Shown here: piece after piece, positions 11,580 through 22,305 of the stretch | How the letters are laid out: every line of letters begins with the position of its first letter | Position numbering within the stretch: the stretch's first letter is position 1 | From: Thereva unica | Lineage: Eukaryota; Arthropoda; Insecta; Diptera; Therevidae | Length of the DNA stretch: 64,000 bases | Reading direction: 5' to 3' | NCBI GenBank assembly: GCA_949987705.1 | Contig: OX465283.1 | Span: forward strand, 49,886,953 to 49,950,952 | Program-made: the position numbers and the translations under genes | Notes under the pieces: generated by a model | What the model was told of the DNA's origin: nothing | The model's database searches: none | The model's input: the letters and a program-made list of their open reading frames with translations, nothing else

Positions 11580-11620
11580 CGCATGAGCAAGATTGTAATT
11601 CGCATGAGCAAGATTGTAAT
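11580..11620 (+). repeat. Two-copy tandem repeat of 21 bp
   Basis: The unit 'gcatgagcaagattgtaat' is repeated twice head to tail with a period of 21 bp. It follows a segment (11490-11580) with several 'aacact' and 'agtgt' motifs. No function is evident. Confidence 0.85.
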
Positions 11621-11924
11621 CGACAATGCCATTTTCATAACCATCAGGACTAACAGAAAGCACCTTGCAATAGTGTTATGCCCCTATAGGAAGGAGAATC
11701 CCTCCAATTGTCCGATAGAGATCGTAACGTTGCGTAGGCTGAGGTGGGAGTGCAGGAAAGGAGTACGAAATAACTTGTGCGTCTATCTCTCAAATTGCCT
11801 GTTTCTTATTGATTACACTTTTATTTTCTTTTTAAATACACGACACCTTTTATTTGTTATTTTTGTACGTATTTCTTTTCTTGGGTAAAGGATTGTACGA
11901 CTTATTATTTATGCCCCTCCTTTG

Positions 11925-12160
11925 CAGACTTTCAGAGCAGGTTCCTTTTCACTCATACGAACTCGATGTCCTACCCACATCAACCTACCGAGACATACCT
12001 CTCAAACACGGAAAAAAGTAAGAGTGCATCTCGCTATGCACCAAACTCTTCAATCCATATGCAAGCATTGAAAAGGCAGTAAGATATACAATAGCGCAGC
12101 ATTGTGGATGGCTTGGTTATATGCTTGAACTGTCCAGTTTCGAGATGTCCCTTCAAACTA
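11925..12160 (-). pseudogene. Small family R-like LINE fragment
   Basis: The minus strand near 12000-11930 reads R-L-M-W-V-G-H-R-V-R-M-S-E-K-E-P-A-L-K-V. This aligns residue by residue with R-L-R-W-A-G-H-L-A-R-M-S-E-D-E-P-A-L-K-V of the piece at 9578-9955. The rest, up to about 12160, is decayed and only tentatively included. Confidence 0.5.
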
Positions 12161-13080
12161 GCTTAAAGCGTCCTGCACAACTTTTAATTGATGACTGATT
12201 ACATGACTCACCACAAATTGGCATTACTTTCTGGTCCTTTAATATTGTTAAAAAAGTTCGACTGATTTAGATATCAGATTTAGCTATTTTTCATATGATA
12301 TATTTATTATTTATTTCCTACGCAACTTCAACCCATCATTTTGCCACTTGAAAATATTCTGCAATAGAATGTTTATTTAATGAGAATTAGCTTTGAACTT
12401 TTTCTTTAATAATTTATGTGTAAATAACAGTAGTCTTTGTTTAAATTTCCACAGATAATTTCAACCTTAAGAAACAATTCACATAACAATTTCATACTAA
12501 TTTATTGAAGTAAGAAGTAAGGTGTTTACTGCATTGTGAAATTTATGTGCATTTAGTTCGTTATTCGCTCATAGAGTATTGGAATGTCTACCATTCATAT
12601 ATATTTAATTTATGGGGCATGATACCATAAGTTATTGCACTAAGCGCATTTGTTATGTATAAATCGTGAGATTAGCAATGGATCTAGAGCTTCTTTTCTT
12701 TGGCTGTTACGAATTAATATTATTAATATAGTGTTTCTGTTTTCCCAATGGTGTAATTTCACGAATCCCGAGGATGTATTAAGTTTGTTAACTGGTACTG
12801 CTAATTAATCGAAAAAGAAACAAAATGTGTTGAAAAAGCCTTATGCCCTTTAAGTTTTATAAATAACTAGCTGGAACCCGGTGCGCCTAGCTGCACCCAT
12901 CATAGAGAAATAGAAGAAGTTGTAAAAATATTTGGACAACAAATATTTCCAATCCACGAAAGCACCGAGTGACTCAGGTGAAGCCATTGCCATTGGAATG
13001 TCCCAGGTGCCTCTTTTTAAAGTAATGAAATTTATTGTTACTTCCATCTTAAAATCTGACTCTTAAATCTTGAATGGGAT
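12161..13080. other. Spacer, no feature seen
   Basis: AT-rich sequence. The short minus-strand frame at 12850-13047 has no recognisable motif. Confidence 0.4.
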
Positions 13081-13084
13081 GCAA

Positions 13085-13712
13085 TGTATATATCCGCCCT
13101 AAAGCATCCGTTGAGAAGAGATTCGGATGCCTTTCAACTGGAACCTCTTTGCGCCGTTAGAAAGTTTTTGAAGTGTGATAATATCGTGGCATTTCAGAAT
13201 AAAGCAAGGTTCTTGCAAATTCATCAACGTTCAGCCCTTCACGCAGCATTGTCCATCGTAACATTTAGACGTTGGCCATTTTCGAGATGAACTACCAAAT
13301 GAACCTCAAACCTCAAAATTTCGCCATATCGTTCCATACTACTAACATAAGGGCCCATTTGATATTTCGTCGATCGTATTTCACGACATATTTGCATATG
13401 TATTTGATTGATTCGACGGAGTTGCGAAATTTAACATTTATGTGAGCATTGAACGTCATGGACAATAATGCCGAATAGGATACGACCCAAAGATTATCAA
13501 CTTCAAAATCTTGACCATCATAAGCTTCCAAGTTATCTATTTGCTGTTGGCCATAGTCGGTCGATCTTGATATAACGGGTAGCGTTCGTTCCCGAACACT
13601 GTTTCAGACATCAATTCCCTTGGATTCCAAGCATTTGAGCATTTCCCATCTATCATGCATGGATGGTGAATTGGGGCTTAATGCTCCATATGGCTCATGA
13701 ATTCTTTTATGT
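13085..13712 (-). pseudogene. Helitron replication-initiator (Helitron-like N) fragment
   Basis: On the minus strand, in order: I-H-E-P-Y-G-A-L-S-P-N-S-P (about 13700); D-N-L-W-V-V-S-Y-S-A-L-L-S then F-N-A-H-I-N-V (about 13490-13430); Y-I-C-K-Y-V-V-K (about 13395); V-V-H-L-E-N-G-Q-R-L-N-V (about 13290); and F-A-R-T-L-L-Y-S-E-M-P-R-Y-Y plus S-T-D-A-L-G-R-I-Y-T (13220-13090). These are hallmark blocks of the conserved domain N-terminal to the helicase in Helitron RepHel proteins. It contains frameshifts and is truncated at both ends. Confidence 0.75.
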
Positions 13713-14414
13713 TATCACTTTAAAGTTCAAACAATCATGGGTCAGTAGCTTGATCAAAAATTTCAACTGTTTTTCTGTGCCCAAATCTTGAGTGCAGTAT
13801 TTGATTTTGGGCATAAAAGGCTCTGTTAGCCAGTAGTATTCGTCTGGTTATTTCTTCTTTTTCTTCGTTTCTTTTTGTAATTTTAGAGCCGACTACTTCC
13901 AGATTGTATTCGTCGATAGTCATATTTCTTGCCATTCTTAATCTTCCTTCGTTGGATTGTTGCATCACCTTCGTTTATCTTCAGGCCTATGTCCTTTGCC
14001 GCCTCTTTAAATTCGACATAAGATTCTTTTGCTCCCAAAAGAGGCCTTCCCACGATGTTCACGTCATCCGCATCACCAAGTAATTGTACCGACTGTGTCG
14101 CTATTGATGCACTTCTCGAACGTTTTCCTTATCACCCATTCAAGGGCGAGGTTGAAGAGTATTGGGGTCAGCCCATGCCCTTGTCTAAGTCCTTGTCGCA
14201 CTTCCAATTCTTCTGTTATAACATTTTGGATCCTTCCCTTGCTGTTTGATACGCATTTGATCGGTTATACAAGCCCTTACCAGAATAGTTCGCCCAAACG
14301 TTTTTGAACGATGGTAAAAATAATTCTGAAAGAATTAGACCGTTACCTGAAGGGGTGATTAGATAGTTTTATGAATGAAAAATAATATTTATTGTATAAC
14401 AAATAAAATATTCT

Positions 14415-15180
14415 TTATTCGGTTCGGATATGTTTAACAATAGTAAAATAATAAACAAAACAAAAATTAATTTCCATATCATAATAGTTCGCCCAACGAT
14501 TTTTCATATCAAAATAGTTCGCCCACTGCAGTTTTAGCCACTTTATAACGGCGCCCTTGGACTTGATAACATCGGACATCCTTCGTGGCATCGTGGCGAC
14601 AAAATTTTCGCATTCCTGTGGTGTGGTGGAAATCCAGGAGTCCCTTAGAGTGGGTTTCAGGCTTTCCACAGTCCTAACGAGTTCCTTGTTAAGAATTTTC
14701 TTCATTTTCCCCATAAGGATTCTATGGTTGACAAATCTGGACTTTTTGGAAGGCCAGTCCATCGTGGGGATGTTTTTGGCAGCAAGCTAAGCCTTGGTAC
14801 TCTTGGCTGTGTGACAGGAGGCACCATCCTGTTGGAAAATATACTCCTCTTCAGGAGATTGCAAAGCTGCAATTGAGGGTAGTAGTGCATTTTCTAAGAT
14901 ATTCTGATATTTCACAGCATTGACAGTACCATCAATAATGTGAAACTCTCCTGTACCCCTTGCGGACATACATCCCCACACCATTACTGATGAAGGGCAC
15001 TTGGATTTTCCGGCGCAAACAGTCGGTCCTGTAAGCTTCATCGGATTTCCTGACAACGCTATCGAATTGCAGTTCAAACCAAGACTCGTCGCTCCATATA
15101 ATGGATTGCCACTGCCTAGGTGTCCAATTTAAATGTTTTTTTCGCCAAGTCTAATCGCATCTTCTTCTGGCGCCCGTCAA
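14415..15180 (-). pseudogene. Tc1-like transposase (DD34E type), left arm, broken
   Basis: The minus strand reads V-W-G-C-M-S-A-R-G-T-G-E-F, F-Q-Q-D-G-A-S-C-H-T-A-K (second catalytic Asp) and, in a shifted frame, S-P-D-L-S-T-I-E-S-L-W-G (catalytic Glu). The Asp-Glu spacing is about 34 residues, as in Tc1 proper. There is an in-frame stop after T-A-K-S-T-K-A and a frameshift before the S-P-D-L motif. The N-terminal helix-turn-helix region and the first catalytic block are mostly missing, so it is inactive. Confidence 0.8.
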
Positions 15181-15290
15181 AAAGAGTTTGTCTTTGGGCT
15201 AATAATTTCAAAGATAAGAATTAGCGATGACGTAGCGAACATAATCAAATGTAAACATAGCTTATTAAATCCAAGTACCCTTCATCAGTA

Positions 15291-15860
15291 ATGGTGTGGG
15301 GATGTATGTCCGCAAGGGGTACAGGAGAGTTTCACATTATTGATGGTACTGTCAATGCTGTGAAATATCAGAATATCTTAGAAAATGCACCACTACCCGT
15401 AATTGCAGCTTTGCAATCTCCTGAAGAGGAGTATATTTTCCAACAGGATGGTGCCTCCTGTCACACAGCCAAGAGTACCAAGGCTTAGCTTGCTGCCAAA
15501 AACATCCCCACGATGGACTGGCCTTCCAAAAAGTCCAGATTTGTCAACCATAGAATCCTTATGGGGAAAATGAAGAAAATTCTTAACAAGGAACTCGTTA
15601 GGACTGTGGAAAGCCTGAAACCCACTCTAAGGGACTCCTGGATTTCCACCACACCACAGGAATGCGAAAATTTTGTCGCCACGATGCCACGAAGGATGTC
15701 CGATGTTATCAAGTCCAAGGGCGCCGTTATAAAGTGGCTAAAACTGCAGTGGGCGAACTATTTTGATATGAAAAATCGTTGGGCGAACTATTATGATATG
15801 GAAATTAATTTTTGTTTTGTTTATTATTTTACTATTGTTAAACATATCCGAACCGAATAA
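15291..15860 (+). pseudogene. Tc1-like transposase, right arm, broken
   Basis: This is the inverted duplicate of the left-arm transposase. It starts at M-V-W-G-C-M-S-A-R and continues through Q-Q-D-G-A-S-C-H to the same premature stop and the same frameshift before the S-P-D-L-S-T-I-E motif. Sharing the same two lesions shows that the arms were duplicated after inactivation, or have been homogenised since. The two copies differ at A-L-L-P-S-I versus A-P-L-P-V-I. Confidence 0.8.
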
Positions 15861-16116
15861 AGAATATTTTATTTGTTACACAATAAATATTATTTTTCAT
15901 TCATAAAACTATCTAATCACCCCTTCAGGTAACGGTCTAATTCTTTCAGAATTATTTTTACCATCGTTCAAAAACGTTTGGGCGAACTATTCTGGTAAGG
16001 GGTTGTACCAGCTTTGAGAGGACTCTTAATTCCGATAAAACGTCGTATAGACTCTCCCTGTTTATGCCTGTTGAAAATCGACAAATATCATAGAACAGCA
16101 GTTCCGATTTTTTTGT

Positions 16117-16640
16117 TTGGGAACTATGTCGTGCTATTTGTGCGAATTGATTAAATTTCTAACCACCTTTGAGGAAATGAGAGAAGCACAAGAAGAGTGG
16201 TCATTTAAATATAAATTTCCTAGCACAATAAGTGCTTTAGATTGCACTCTTATTCAACTAGTAACGCCAAGTTTTCACGGGGATGAATACCTAACTTGAA
16301 AAAGTTTTTTTCAGGTGCAGGTGAAGGTAATGGACAGAAGAGATTTACAAATGTAGATGATTAGCGAAACTCTGCAATATCCAGCATTCTTAATGAAAAT
16401 TCTGCAGGAGATATTTTGCTAGGAGATGAGGGTTATGGCCTGACTCCCTGGATTATGACACTTTTTAAAAATGCAATAACCAATGCAGAACAAAAGTACA
16501 TCAAATTACATACTCGTAAAAGTGTTATCATTGAACGGATACTTGGACAATTGAAAAGAAGATTTCCAATTATGAGTTCCTGAGTGAGATTGTCCACCGA
16601 AAGGGTTCCTGAGACAGTTATGGCTTGTTGCGTGTTCAGG
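16117..16640 (+). pseudogene. PIF/Harbinger nuclease (DDE) relic
   Basis: Fragments in three frames include E-E-W-S-F-K-Y-K-F-P then A-L-D-C-T-L (first catalytic Asp region), G-D-E-G-Y-G-L-T-P-W-I-M-T (second Asp), and S-V-I-I-E-R-I-L-G-Q-L-K-R-R-F-P (Glu region). This is the order seen in Harbinger DDE nucleases. There are many stops, including one after D-E-Y-L-T. No partner MADF/Myb-like gene is nearby and no terminal repeats were found. Confidence 0.75.
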
Positions 16641-16656
16641 GTCGAATGTATGCCTC

Positions 16657-16698
16657 ATAGCCCACGGTACGCTGCTAATAGCCCACGGCACGCTGCTA
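16657..16698 (+). repeat. Two-copy tandem repeat of 21 bp
   Basis: 'atagcccacggtacgctgct' is repeated twice with one T/C difference. It directly follows the Harbinger relic. Confidence 0.85.
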
Positions 16699-17352
16699 CT
16701 CTTTTCTTTCTTTTCTGTTTTGAAAGTTTGAAATGTTCGTAGTTACGTTTAGTTTTACATTTATTGTTTTAGTCGCAAAACTATGACGGTTGTATATCTG
16801 ATTCGCAAAAGAATATTATGAAAACATTATGGCCAAATAATTTTTTTACTTCCCTTTTATCTAAAGACAACGCAAACAAAATATAACAGGCGCGGGGCCC
16901 CCTGAGGGTAGGGGCCTCAAGCAATTGCTTGTTTTGCTTATTGGTAAATCCGGCACTATACGTGTTGCACAATGTAGCAAAATTTGTTTGTTCCCCCATT
17001 CAAATGTTCTTAATACATATTCAATTTTAAGATAAGCCAGAGTTCTAGCATTTCTTATTTTGTAATGAAACTTTTTTTGTGTATATCACTGCCAAAGAAA
17101 AAAATATTTGTTTTACTTTTTTGCCCATTTTATTTATAAGTTATATATTTTAAAAGTCCTTTAATTTCCTTTATCAAAATGAATGGAAAATGTCCTCACA
17201 ACCAACCTCAAATTTTACATGTCTTCACTCACCGGCATACGTTAAAACTTCGTTTTATTAACATCAAAATGTAGTGTTCACTCTATATGTAGAAATGACA
17301 AGTGAAATACTTAGTGAAACCTAACGAAGGTTATTTTTATTGACGCCAAACA

Positions 17353-17385
17353 AAGTGTTCACTCCAAAAAATGGAGTGAACACTT
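17353..17385. repeat. Perfect 14-bp hairpin
   Basis: AAGTGTTCACTCCA, a 5-base A loop, and its exact reverse complement. The neighbourhood (17215-17400) repeats 'gtgttcactc' and 'gtgaaca' several times, suggesting an old inverted-repeat element. Confidence 0.8.
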
Positions 17386-17418
17386 ACACTTAATTTTTAC
17401 TCACTCCACCCAATATGG

Positions 17419-17509
17419 GTAAATTCAAAAACTCATCACCGCCGCATCACTGCAGAATTCAGCTACAGACTTCAATTGGAAGAGTGAGCAGTGGAGTTTT
17501 TGAATTTAC
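17419..17509. repeat. Inverted repeat with 16-bp arms
   Basis: GTAAATTCAAAAACTC (17419-17434) is matched by GAGTTTTTGAATTTAC near 17494-17509. The arms continue imperfectly inward. It is possibly a tiny MITE; no target duplication was identified. Confidence 0.65.
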
Positions 17510-17609
17510 TCTATCTCACAAAAAGTTATTAAAACATAGAATGTATAATATACATATAAATATGTAAAATAATGTGTTTTATATTAATTTGAAATTTTTT
17601 ATTCTACAG

Positions 17610-18236
17610 ATTTTGTTCCAACTAATTACAACCAAATTGCTTTGTCTCATCTTTCGCACGTCCGAATTTTTCGTTTTTAATCAATACCAAAAAAATGATT
17701 GAAAACACTAAGAAAAACGGAATTCATCAACAAAGACATCAACAACAACAAATCACCCAAGCCACAGCCAGGATCAACCCCTAAAAATCATCATCAGCAG
17801 CAACGACAACATCAGCAATCAAACGCAGCAGCAATGAACCGATTAATATCGCAAATTAGCAGAAAAGGGTTGCGCAGTGAAATATGTCAATTTTTATTGA
17901 GAAACCGCAAAATGTTGCAGAAATCGAACTCTAATCGAAATTAGAATTGTTTTCGTTAATTTTTTCGTGTTGTTTTTTTTAACTTTAGAAAATTAAACAA
18001 GACCAAAAAAAGAATTGAAAAAAAAATTTATTATTTTTCGCGGTCGAGTTTTTGTGCGGACATTTTTGTTTTCAACCAATGAAGTGATAAAAAAAATCCT
18101 GATACTGGCGCTAGAGTGGAAGTTTTTGTCTTGTTTGGTATCTAGTTAATGCAGAGGAAAAGAGCAGATTTATCGTAAATAAAGAAGGATGATGGCTAAA
18201 ATTATTCATGCCGTTGCGTTTCTTGCTTTAATTTTG
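17610..18236 (+). other. Putative exon: long leader plus signal-peptide coding start
   Basis: The 3' splice site reads 'ttttttattctacag' before 17610, and the 5' splice site is TTG|GTGAGT at 18237. Most of the exon is leader-like, rich in CAA/CAG ('aacaacaacaaatcaccc', 'catcatcagcagcaacgac'), with several short upstream ATGs (for example 17695 and 17834). The main ATG lies only 48 bp from the donor. The combination of a polypyrimidine acceptor, a consensus donor and leader composition makes this a credible internal exon. Confidence 0.55.
18189..18236 (+). CDS. First coding segment of a putative secreted or membrane protein (signal peptide)
   Basis: Two adjacent ATGs (18189 and 18192) open M-M-A-K-I-I-H-A-V-A-F-L-A-L-I-L and then a phase-0 donor (GTGAGT). 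The pattern of one lysine followed by an uninterrupted hydrophobic stretch is a classical secretory signal peptide n- and h-region. Spliced to the phase-0 exon at 63860 it continues T-T-S-I-T-P-I-S-S-R without a stop, with plausible cleavage soon after the junction. Small secreted precursors often have this exon layout, but I do not recognise the protein. The link across 45.6 kb is inference. Confidence 0.5.
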
Positions 18237-19317
18237 GTGAGTTAACAATTTTTTTCATCTCTAGTCTTCTATTCTAGATACTTTCAAGTTTTAAGCACTT
18301 TTGTTCCACTAAATCATTTCATTCTTTCTTTTTCTTTTTTGTTGGCTAAACTTCTGACCTTACTTGAAAGCTATAAATTCTGACCAGCCACTATGTTTCA
18401 AGCTCGAGTCAGAGTGGTTCATGTCAAGCTGAAAAGGCACAGAATTATCAAAAATCGCAATCAAATTCGAATTTGTAAAATGTTTTTTTGGTCATTTTTG
18501 TAATCTTTAAGGATATCTAAAAGTCACAGTATTTTACATTAAATCCGCCGCATTTAAATATTGCTGCCAATTTGACCAATCTGATTTCGAGTAGGCTGCC
18601 CCGGAGCCAATGTCTTTAATCTAAGCGACAACGGGTAGGTGACTTGGGGCCTGGCTCTGCTGCTCTTGCGCTCATTTATTATGGTGTAGTTTGGTGCGCG
18701 AATACAAAATTGATTTCTTGTGATTATCTGCAATCGCGGAAAATTGAATGGAACTAAAGTGGACGTGATTATTTTTGCTACTGTTTCTTGACATTATCAA
18801 GTAGCGCTCTCTAAAACTTACAAAAAAAAATGAATTCCAGTTCAAGATTTCCAATTTTAATACGCGTTAAGAAATCGCCATATTGAGGCTGATGTTAATA
18901 ATTGAGAAAGTCGTTTTATTTTTTTCTTAACTTCTTGAATAGGTGCATTAATTAATTCGTCGCAAGAAAATGTTGAACTTTCTGTATATATCACTTCCTG
19001 AATAAAATAATCTAGTTTCTCTTAATCACTACTCACCTTCATAATTTATGCGAAATCAATTTTAAATTAAGATCATTACTAGCTGTTACTGTTCCTGAGG
19101 TGTGGCAAGCCTAGAAATGTGTAGCTTAAGTGCATGTTTTCTGAAAAAAAATATTCAAGAGCATTTTAAATGGAATAAAATTTATGAAAAAAAAAATTGT
19201 TGTGAACTTTTTCAAAGGTAAAATGTATAGAAACAATGTGTATGTATTGACGAATTTTTCTGTAAACTAAAAATACTTTTATTCAAGGTGAATTATACTA
19301 CAATAGATTTATATAAG
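18237..19317. other. Start of the putative long intron
   Basis: AT-rich, without coding potential. The donor side begins gtgagttaac. No repeats shared elsewhere were seen. Confidence 0.4.
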
Positions 19318-20055
19318 ATCTCATACAACGAGAAAATAGAGCAAGAATTGAATGGGCTGTAAACACCTTCCAGCCCTATAAATCACCAGGTTCTTACGGC
19401 ATAGTGCCGGCACAACAGCAGCGCACCCTTGGTTACATAATGCTATGGCTGCAGGCCATGTTTGCTGGGTGCCTTCAGAATAATTGCATTCCCTCTAGTT
19501 GGGAAAGAGGTCAGAGGGGTTTTTATACCTAAGGCAGGAAAAGCCTCCCACGCAACACCAAAGGACTACAGGCCAATTAGCATATCATCCTTTCTTTTAA
19601 AAACTTTAGAAAGGCTAATCGAAATATATATGAGGCAGACCTTATTAACCTCGGAACTCTCTGTCGCACAACACGCCTATACAAAGGGCAAATCTACTGA
19701 TACTGTTCTCCGCTCATTGGTTTCAACTATTGAAAAATCCCTCGAGGTTAAAGAGTATAACCAGTGGTATTCCTTGACATAGAGGAAGGGTTCAACAACC
19801 TACTCCCGGACGCTATTGCCTTGGCCTTGACTGAACAGAAGATCGAAGCATCGTCGGTGTATCTCATCCACGAAATACTTACTGACAGGATAGTGAGTTC
19901 GGTCCTAGGCGACAGCTCGATCCGAAGGGCAGTAAGTAGAGTCACTCCGCAAGGAGGAATACTTTCCCCGCTCCTATGGGTCGTAACAATGAACCAGTTT
20001 TTATGACGCATAGCATACGCGGATGACCTTGCTATCATCACTACCAATGTAACCA
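19318..20055 (+). pseudogene. Family L (LOA/R1-like) LINE reverse transcriptase fragment
   Basis: In two or three frames it encodes the fingers and palm of a non-LTR reverse transcriptase: F-I-P-K-A-G-K-A-S-H, D-Y-R-P-I-S-I-S-S-F-L-L-K-T-L-E-R-L (about 19565-19615), V-V-F-L-D-I-E (about 19768), T-P-Q-G-G-I-L-S-P-L-L-W (about 19945), and A-Y-A-D-D-L-A (about 20015). Frameshifts occur near 19765 and 19995. The element stops just after the YADD box at about 20055, where family J sequence begins. Confidence 0.8.
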
Positions 20056-21392
20056 AATATTGGACGACAAGCAGTACGGCTTTAGATCTAAAAGATTTAC
20101 TGTCAACCTCTTTGTATGCCTAACTGAGCACCTCTACCAAAACATTCATCGTTTTGGTGAATCCGGCCTGGTTACTTCCGATATCTCCAAGGCCTTTGAT
20201 AGAGTATGGCACCCCGCTCTATTGAGTAAACTCAAAGCTATTGGTATTAACTTTCTTTTAAAGTATTGGATTGACAGTTTCCTTTCTGACCGTTCAATCA
20301 AGGTGGTATTATTCGGCGTCGAATCTAATCCTCACACAATCTCTGCAGGCGTTCCCCAGTGCTCAATTCTACCACCAGCTCTCTTCCTAGTTTTTATAAA
20401 TGACCTGCTCTCAATCCCATCCAACTCACTTCACAGCTTTGCTGACGCCAGCACCCTGCGTTACTCGTATAGCTTCGAAAAAGCAAGACAAACACGTGCC
20501 AGACGTTGTCTGCATGATCGTGAACTTATGCCCATTTCAATCACCAGGGACATCGAACTTATTCTTGATTGGGGACACAAGAATCGTGTCAAATTCAACG
20601 CACAGAAAACAAAAAACTGTCTCTTGTCTAAGAAAACGTACTCCTCAATTCCTCCCATTACAGTGGAGAGTCTAGAACTGATGGCAGAACCATCTTTCAA
20701 TATCTTAGGCATAACATCAACAGAACATCTGCATTGGAACAGTCACATATTCCTAATCGCTAAACAAGCATCGTAATGTTTGGGATTCCTTAGAAGATGC
20801 AAAGTCCTCCTTCAGCCATCGGCCAGGGATAAAATCTACAAATCCTACATTCGGCCCCGCCTTGAATTCAACTCGTATCTCTGGGCAGGGGCACCGAGTA
20901 CAGCCTTAGCGTCGCTGGACAAGGTGGAAAACCCCGCCCTCCAACTCATTGGCGACGGCGCCATTTGCTCCGCAATTAATTCATTAAGCCAGCGCAGGAA
21001 TGTAGCTGCTCTTGTAAAATTCTACCGCATCTACCATAACGACCGTTCCACCGAAATATATAACCTCCTGCCACCGCGGCAATGCTGTTCCCGCAACACA
21101 AAACTAACCCTTTCGGCTCATCCTCACTATCTGCAGCCCTTATTTTCACGCACACATCAGTTTAGAAATTCGTTCTTTTCGAGCACAACTTGACTGTGGG
21201 ACAACCTCCCACTGTCAAGCACATACAACATCCAAGAGTTCAAACGCAAGGTTCATCTCCATCTCCTCATGCACTCCCCCCCCCCAGGCTCCCTTTAATA
21301 TATCTTATCCATTGTCTATCCTTCGAGCTAAGCTTCCTACCAGACATCTGATCTTGACGTGTACGACATGACAGACTGGTAGTACAAAGTAG
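20056..21392 (+). pseudogene. Family J (Jockey-like) LINE, copy 2
   Basis: It begins inside the reverse transcriptase at D-D-K-Q-Y-G-F and continues with D-I-S-K-A-F-D-R-V-W, G-V-P-Q-C-S-I-L-P-P-A-L-F, F-A-D-A (altered YADD box), the thumb, and the C-terminal region to a proline-rich end (P-P-P-P-G-S-L stop, C tract near 21278). One open stretch of 238 codons is followed by a stop at 20776 and a second stretch (20780-21193). Changes such as Q-G to Q-C and A-D-D to A-D-A make it catalytically dead. The 3' end matches copy 1. Confidence 0.85.
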
Positions 21393-22058
21393 CTTAGACT
21401 GGTGAAGAATGTACAGAAACCGCTGCGCGTTCTAAAGAGCGACATCTTCATGTAATTTTCCTCCAAAGCTGGCTGCAGATGGAATAGATGGTCTAGGAAG
21501 ACTTAGCCTTTTGCAACAAGCAGAAATTGCGAGGCCAAGAGGTGCAACGTAAGGATATTGCCAGAATCGTGTCAATAATAACGGGCCTTGCGGAACGCCA
21601 ATTTGGAAACATGCAGCCAGATTTAGAGTTCCCCATAACACCCACGGCCGTAGTTACGTATGCCAGTGCACAAAACCTGTGAAACCTCTTCTTAAAGAAT
21701 GTGGGGGATGTTTCAAAGATTCAAATAGAAGGTTTGATCGGGTATCTAAATATGAAGGGGTGGATCTCCAATTTCTGCTATTTTACTGCTTCTTTTCATG
21801 CAAAAGTTTTTCACGAATGCGAGTACAAAACGGCGTACCATAGCTCTTCTATTGTGTCCAGCCTCCGGTCTGGATGGGACTACAGCACCTACCTACCTAT
21901 CTACCGATGTAGTGCAAATGTCTGATTCTTCCATTAGTGAGGACAGATCAAGTTTTCAAGATGATTAGTAGAGAGTCACTTTTCTTTGTTTAAAATTGTT
22001 GATTTGATATTTTAACAGAAGCCAAGAGATTCAGGCCTATTCTGAGCTCGCTACCATT
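21393..22058. other. Spacer, no feature supported
   Basis: A weak coding-like frame on + near 21430-21660 (I-A-R-I-V-S-I-I-T-G-L) is not matched to any family I recognise. The rest is unremarkable. Confidence 0.35.
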
Positions 22059-22302
22059 TACCCCGTTTATGACTAGGCTCATCCTAGGTTCAACACAGCT
22101 TCTACATTACATCTCTATAAATGAATACCCGGAACTTTTACCTATCTATAAATGAGAATTTCGCACAAAAATTTGAGGCTATGTTTTGATTTCAGTTCAA
22201 CTCGATTTCAACCCAAAGTGAACTCAACTCGACATCATATACGGTGGTCGAAATTTCAACTCAACCTCGACTCAACTTTTTAACCTGGTCATAAACGGAG
22301 TA
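22059..22302. mobile_element. Inverted-repeat element (MITE), 244 bp, ATT target duplication
   Basis: The ends read TACCCCGTTTATGACTAGG and, on the other strand, TACTCCGTTTATGACCAGG. ATT flanks both sides (22056-22058 and 22303-22305). The interior repeats 'caactcgac' and 'caacctcgactcaac'. A 3-bp AT-rich duplication fits PIF/Harbinger, but the superfamily is not certain. Confidence 0.7.
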
Positions 22303-22305
22303 ATT

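Larger units (their letters stand above)
14270..16005. mobile_element. Tc1-type composite with two 737-bp inverted arms
   Basis: Bases 14270-15006 and 15269-16005 are inverted copies of equal length (737 bp) with only about four differences noticed by eye. They are separated by a 262-bp spacer that extends the left copy only. TA flanks both ends (14268-14269 and 16006-16007). The ends read CAAGCCCTTACCAGAATAG, and the motif 'atagttcgccca' recurs near 14285, 14485 and 14510, an IR/DR-like arrangement. Each arm carries the 3' half of the same Tc1 transposase. Both outer ends are therefore the same (3') transposon end. Confidence 0.9.
13735..16105 (-). pseudogene. Family R-like LINE reverse transcriptase, split by a Tc1 composite
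   Basis: The right part (16105-16008, minus strand) reads V-D-F-Q-Q-A followed by a decayed Y-D-x-V-N-R-like stretch. The left part (14267-13735) continues with E-E-L-E-V-R-Q-G-L-R-Q-G, then L-T-P-I-L-F-N-L-A-L-E, and a C-terminal block with E-E-I-T-R-R-I-L-L-A-N-R-A-F-Y-A (13865-13820). The reverse transcriptase is cut exactly at a TA dinucleotide by the element at 14270-16005, with the TA duplicated. There are several frameshifts and the YADD box is not intact. Confidence 0.7.

Noticed and set aside
17699..17944. 81-codon + frame upstream of the signal-peptide start
   Set aside because: Begins at a non-ATG codon; Gln/Asn-rich because of CAA/CAG repeats; better explained as 5' leader.
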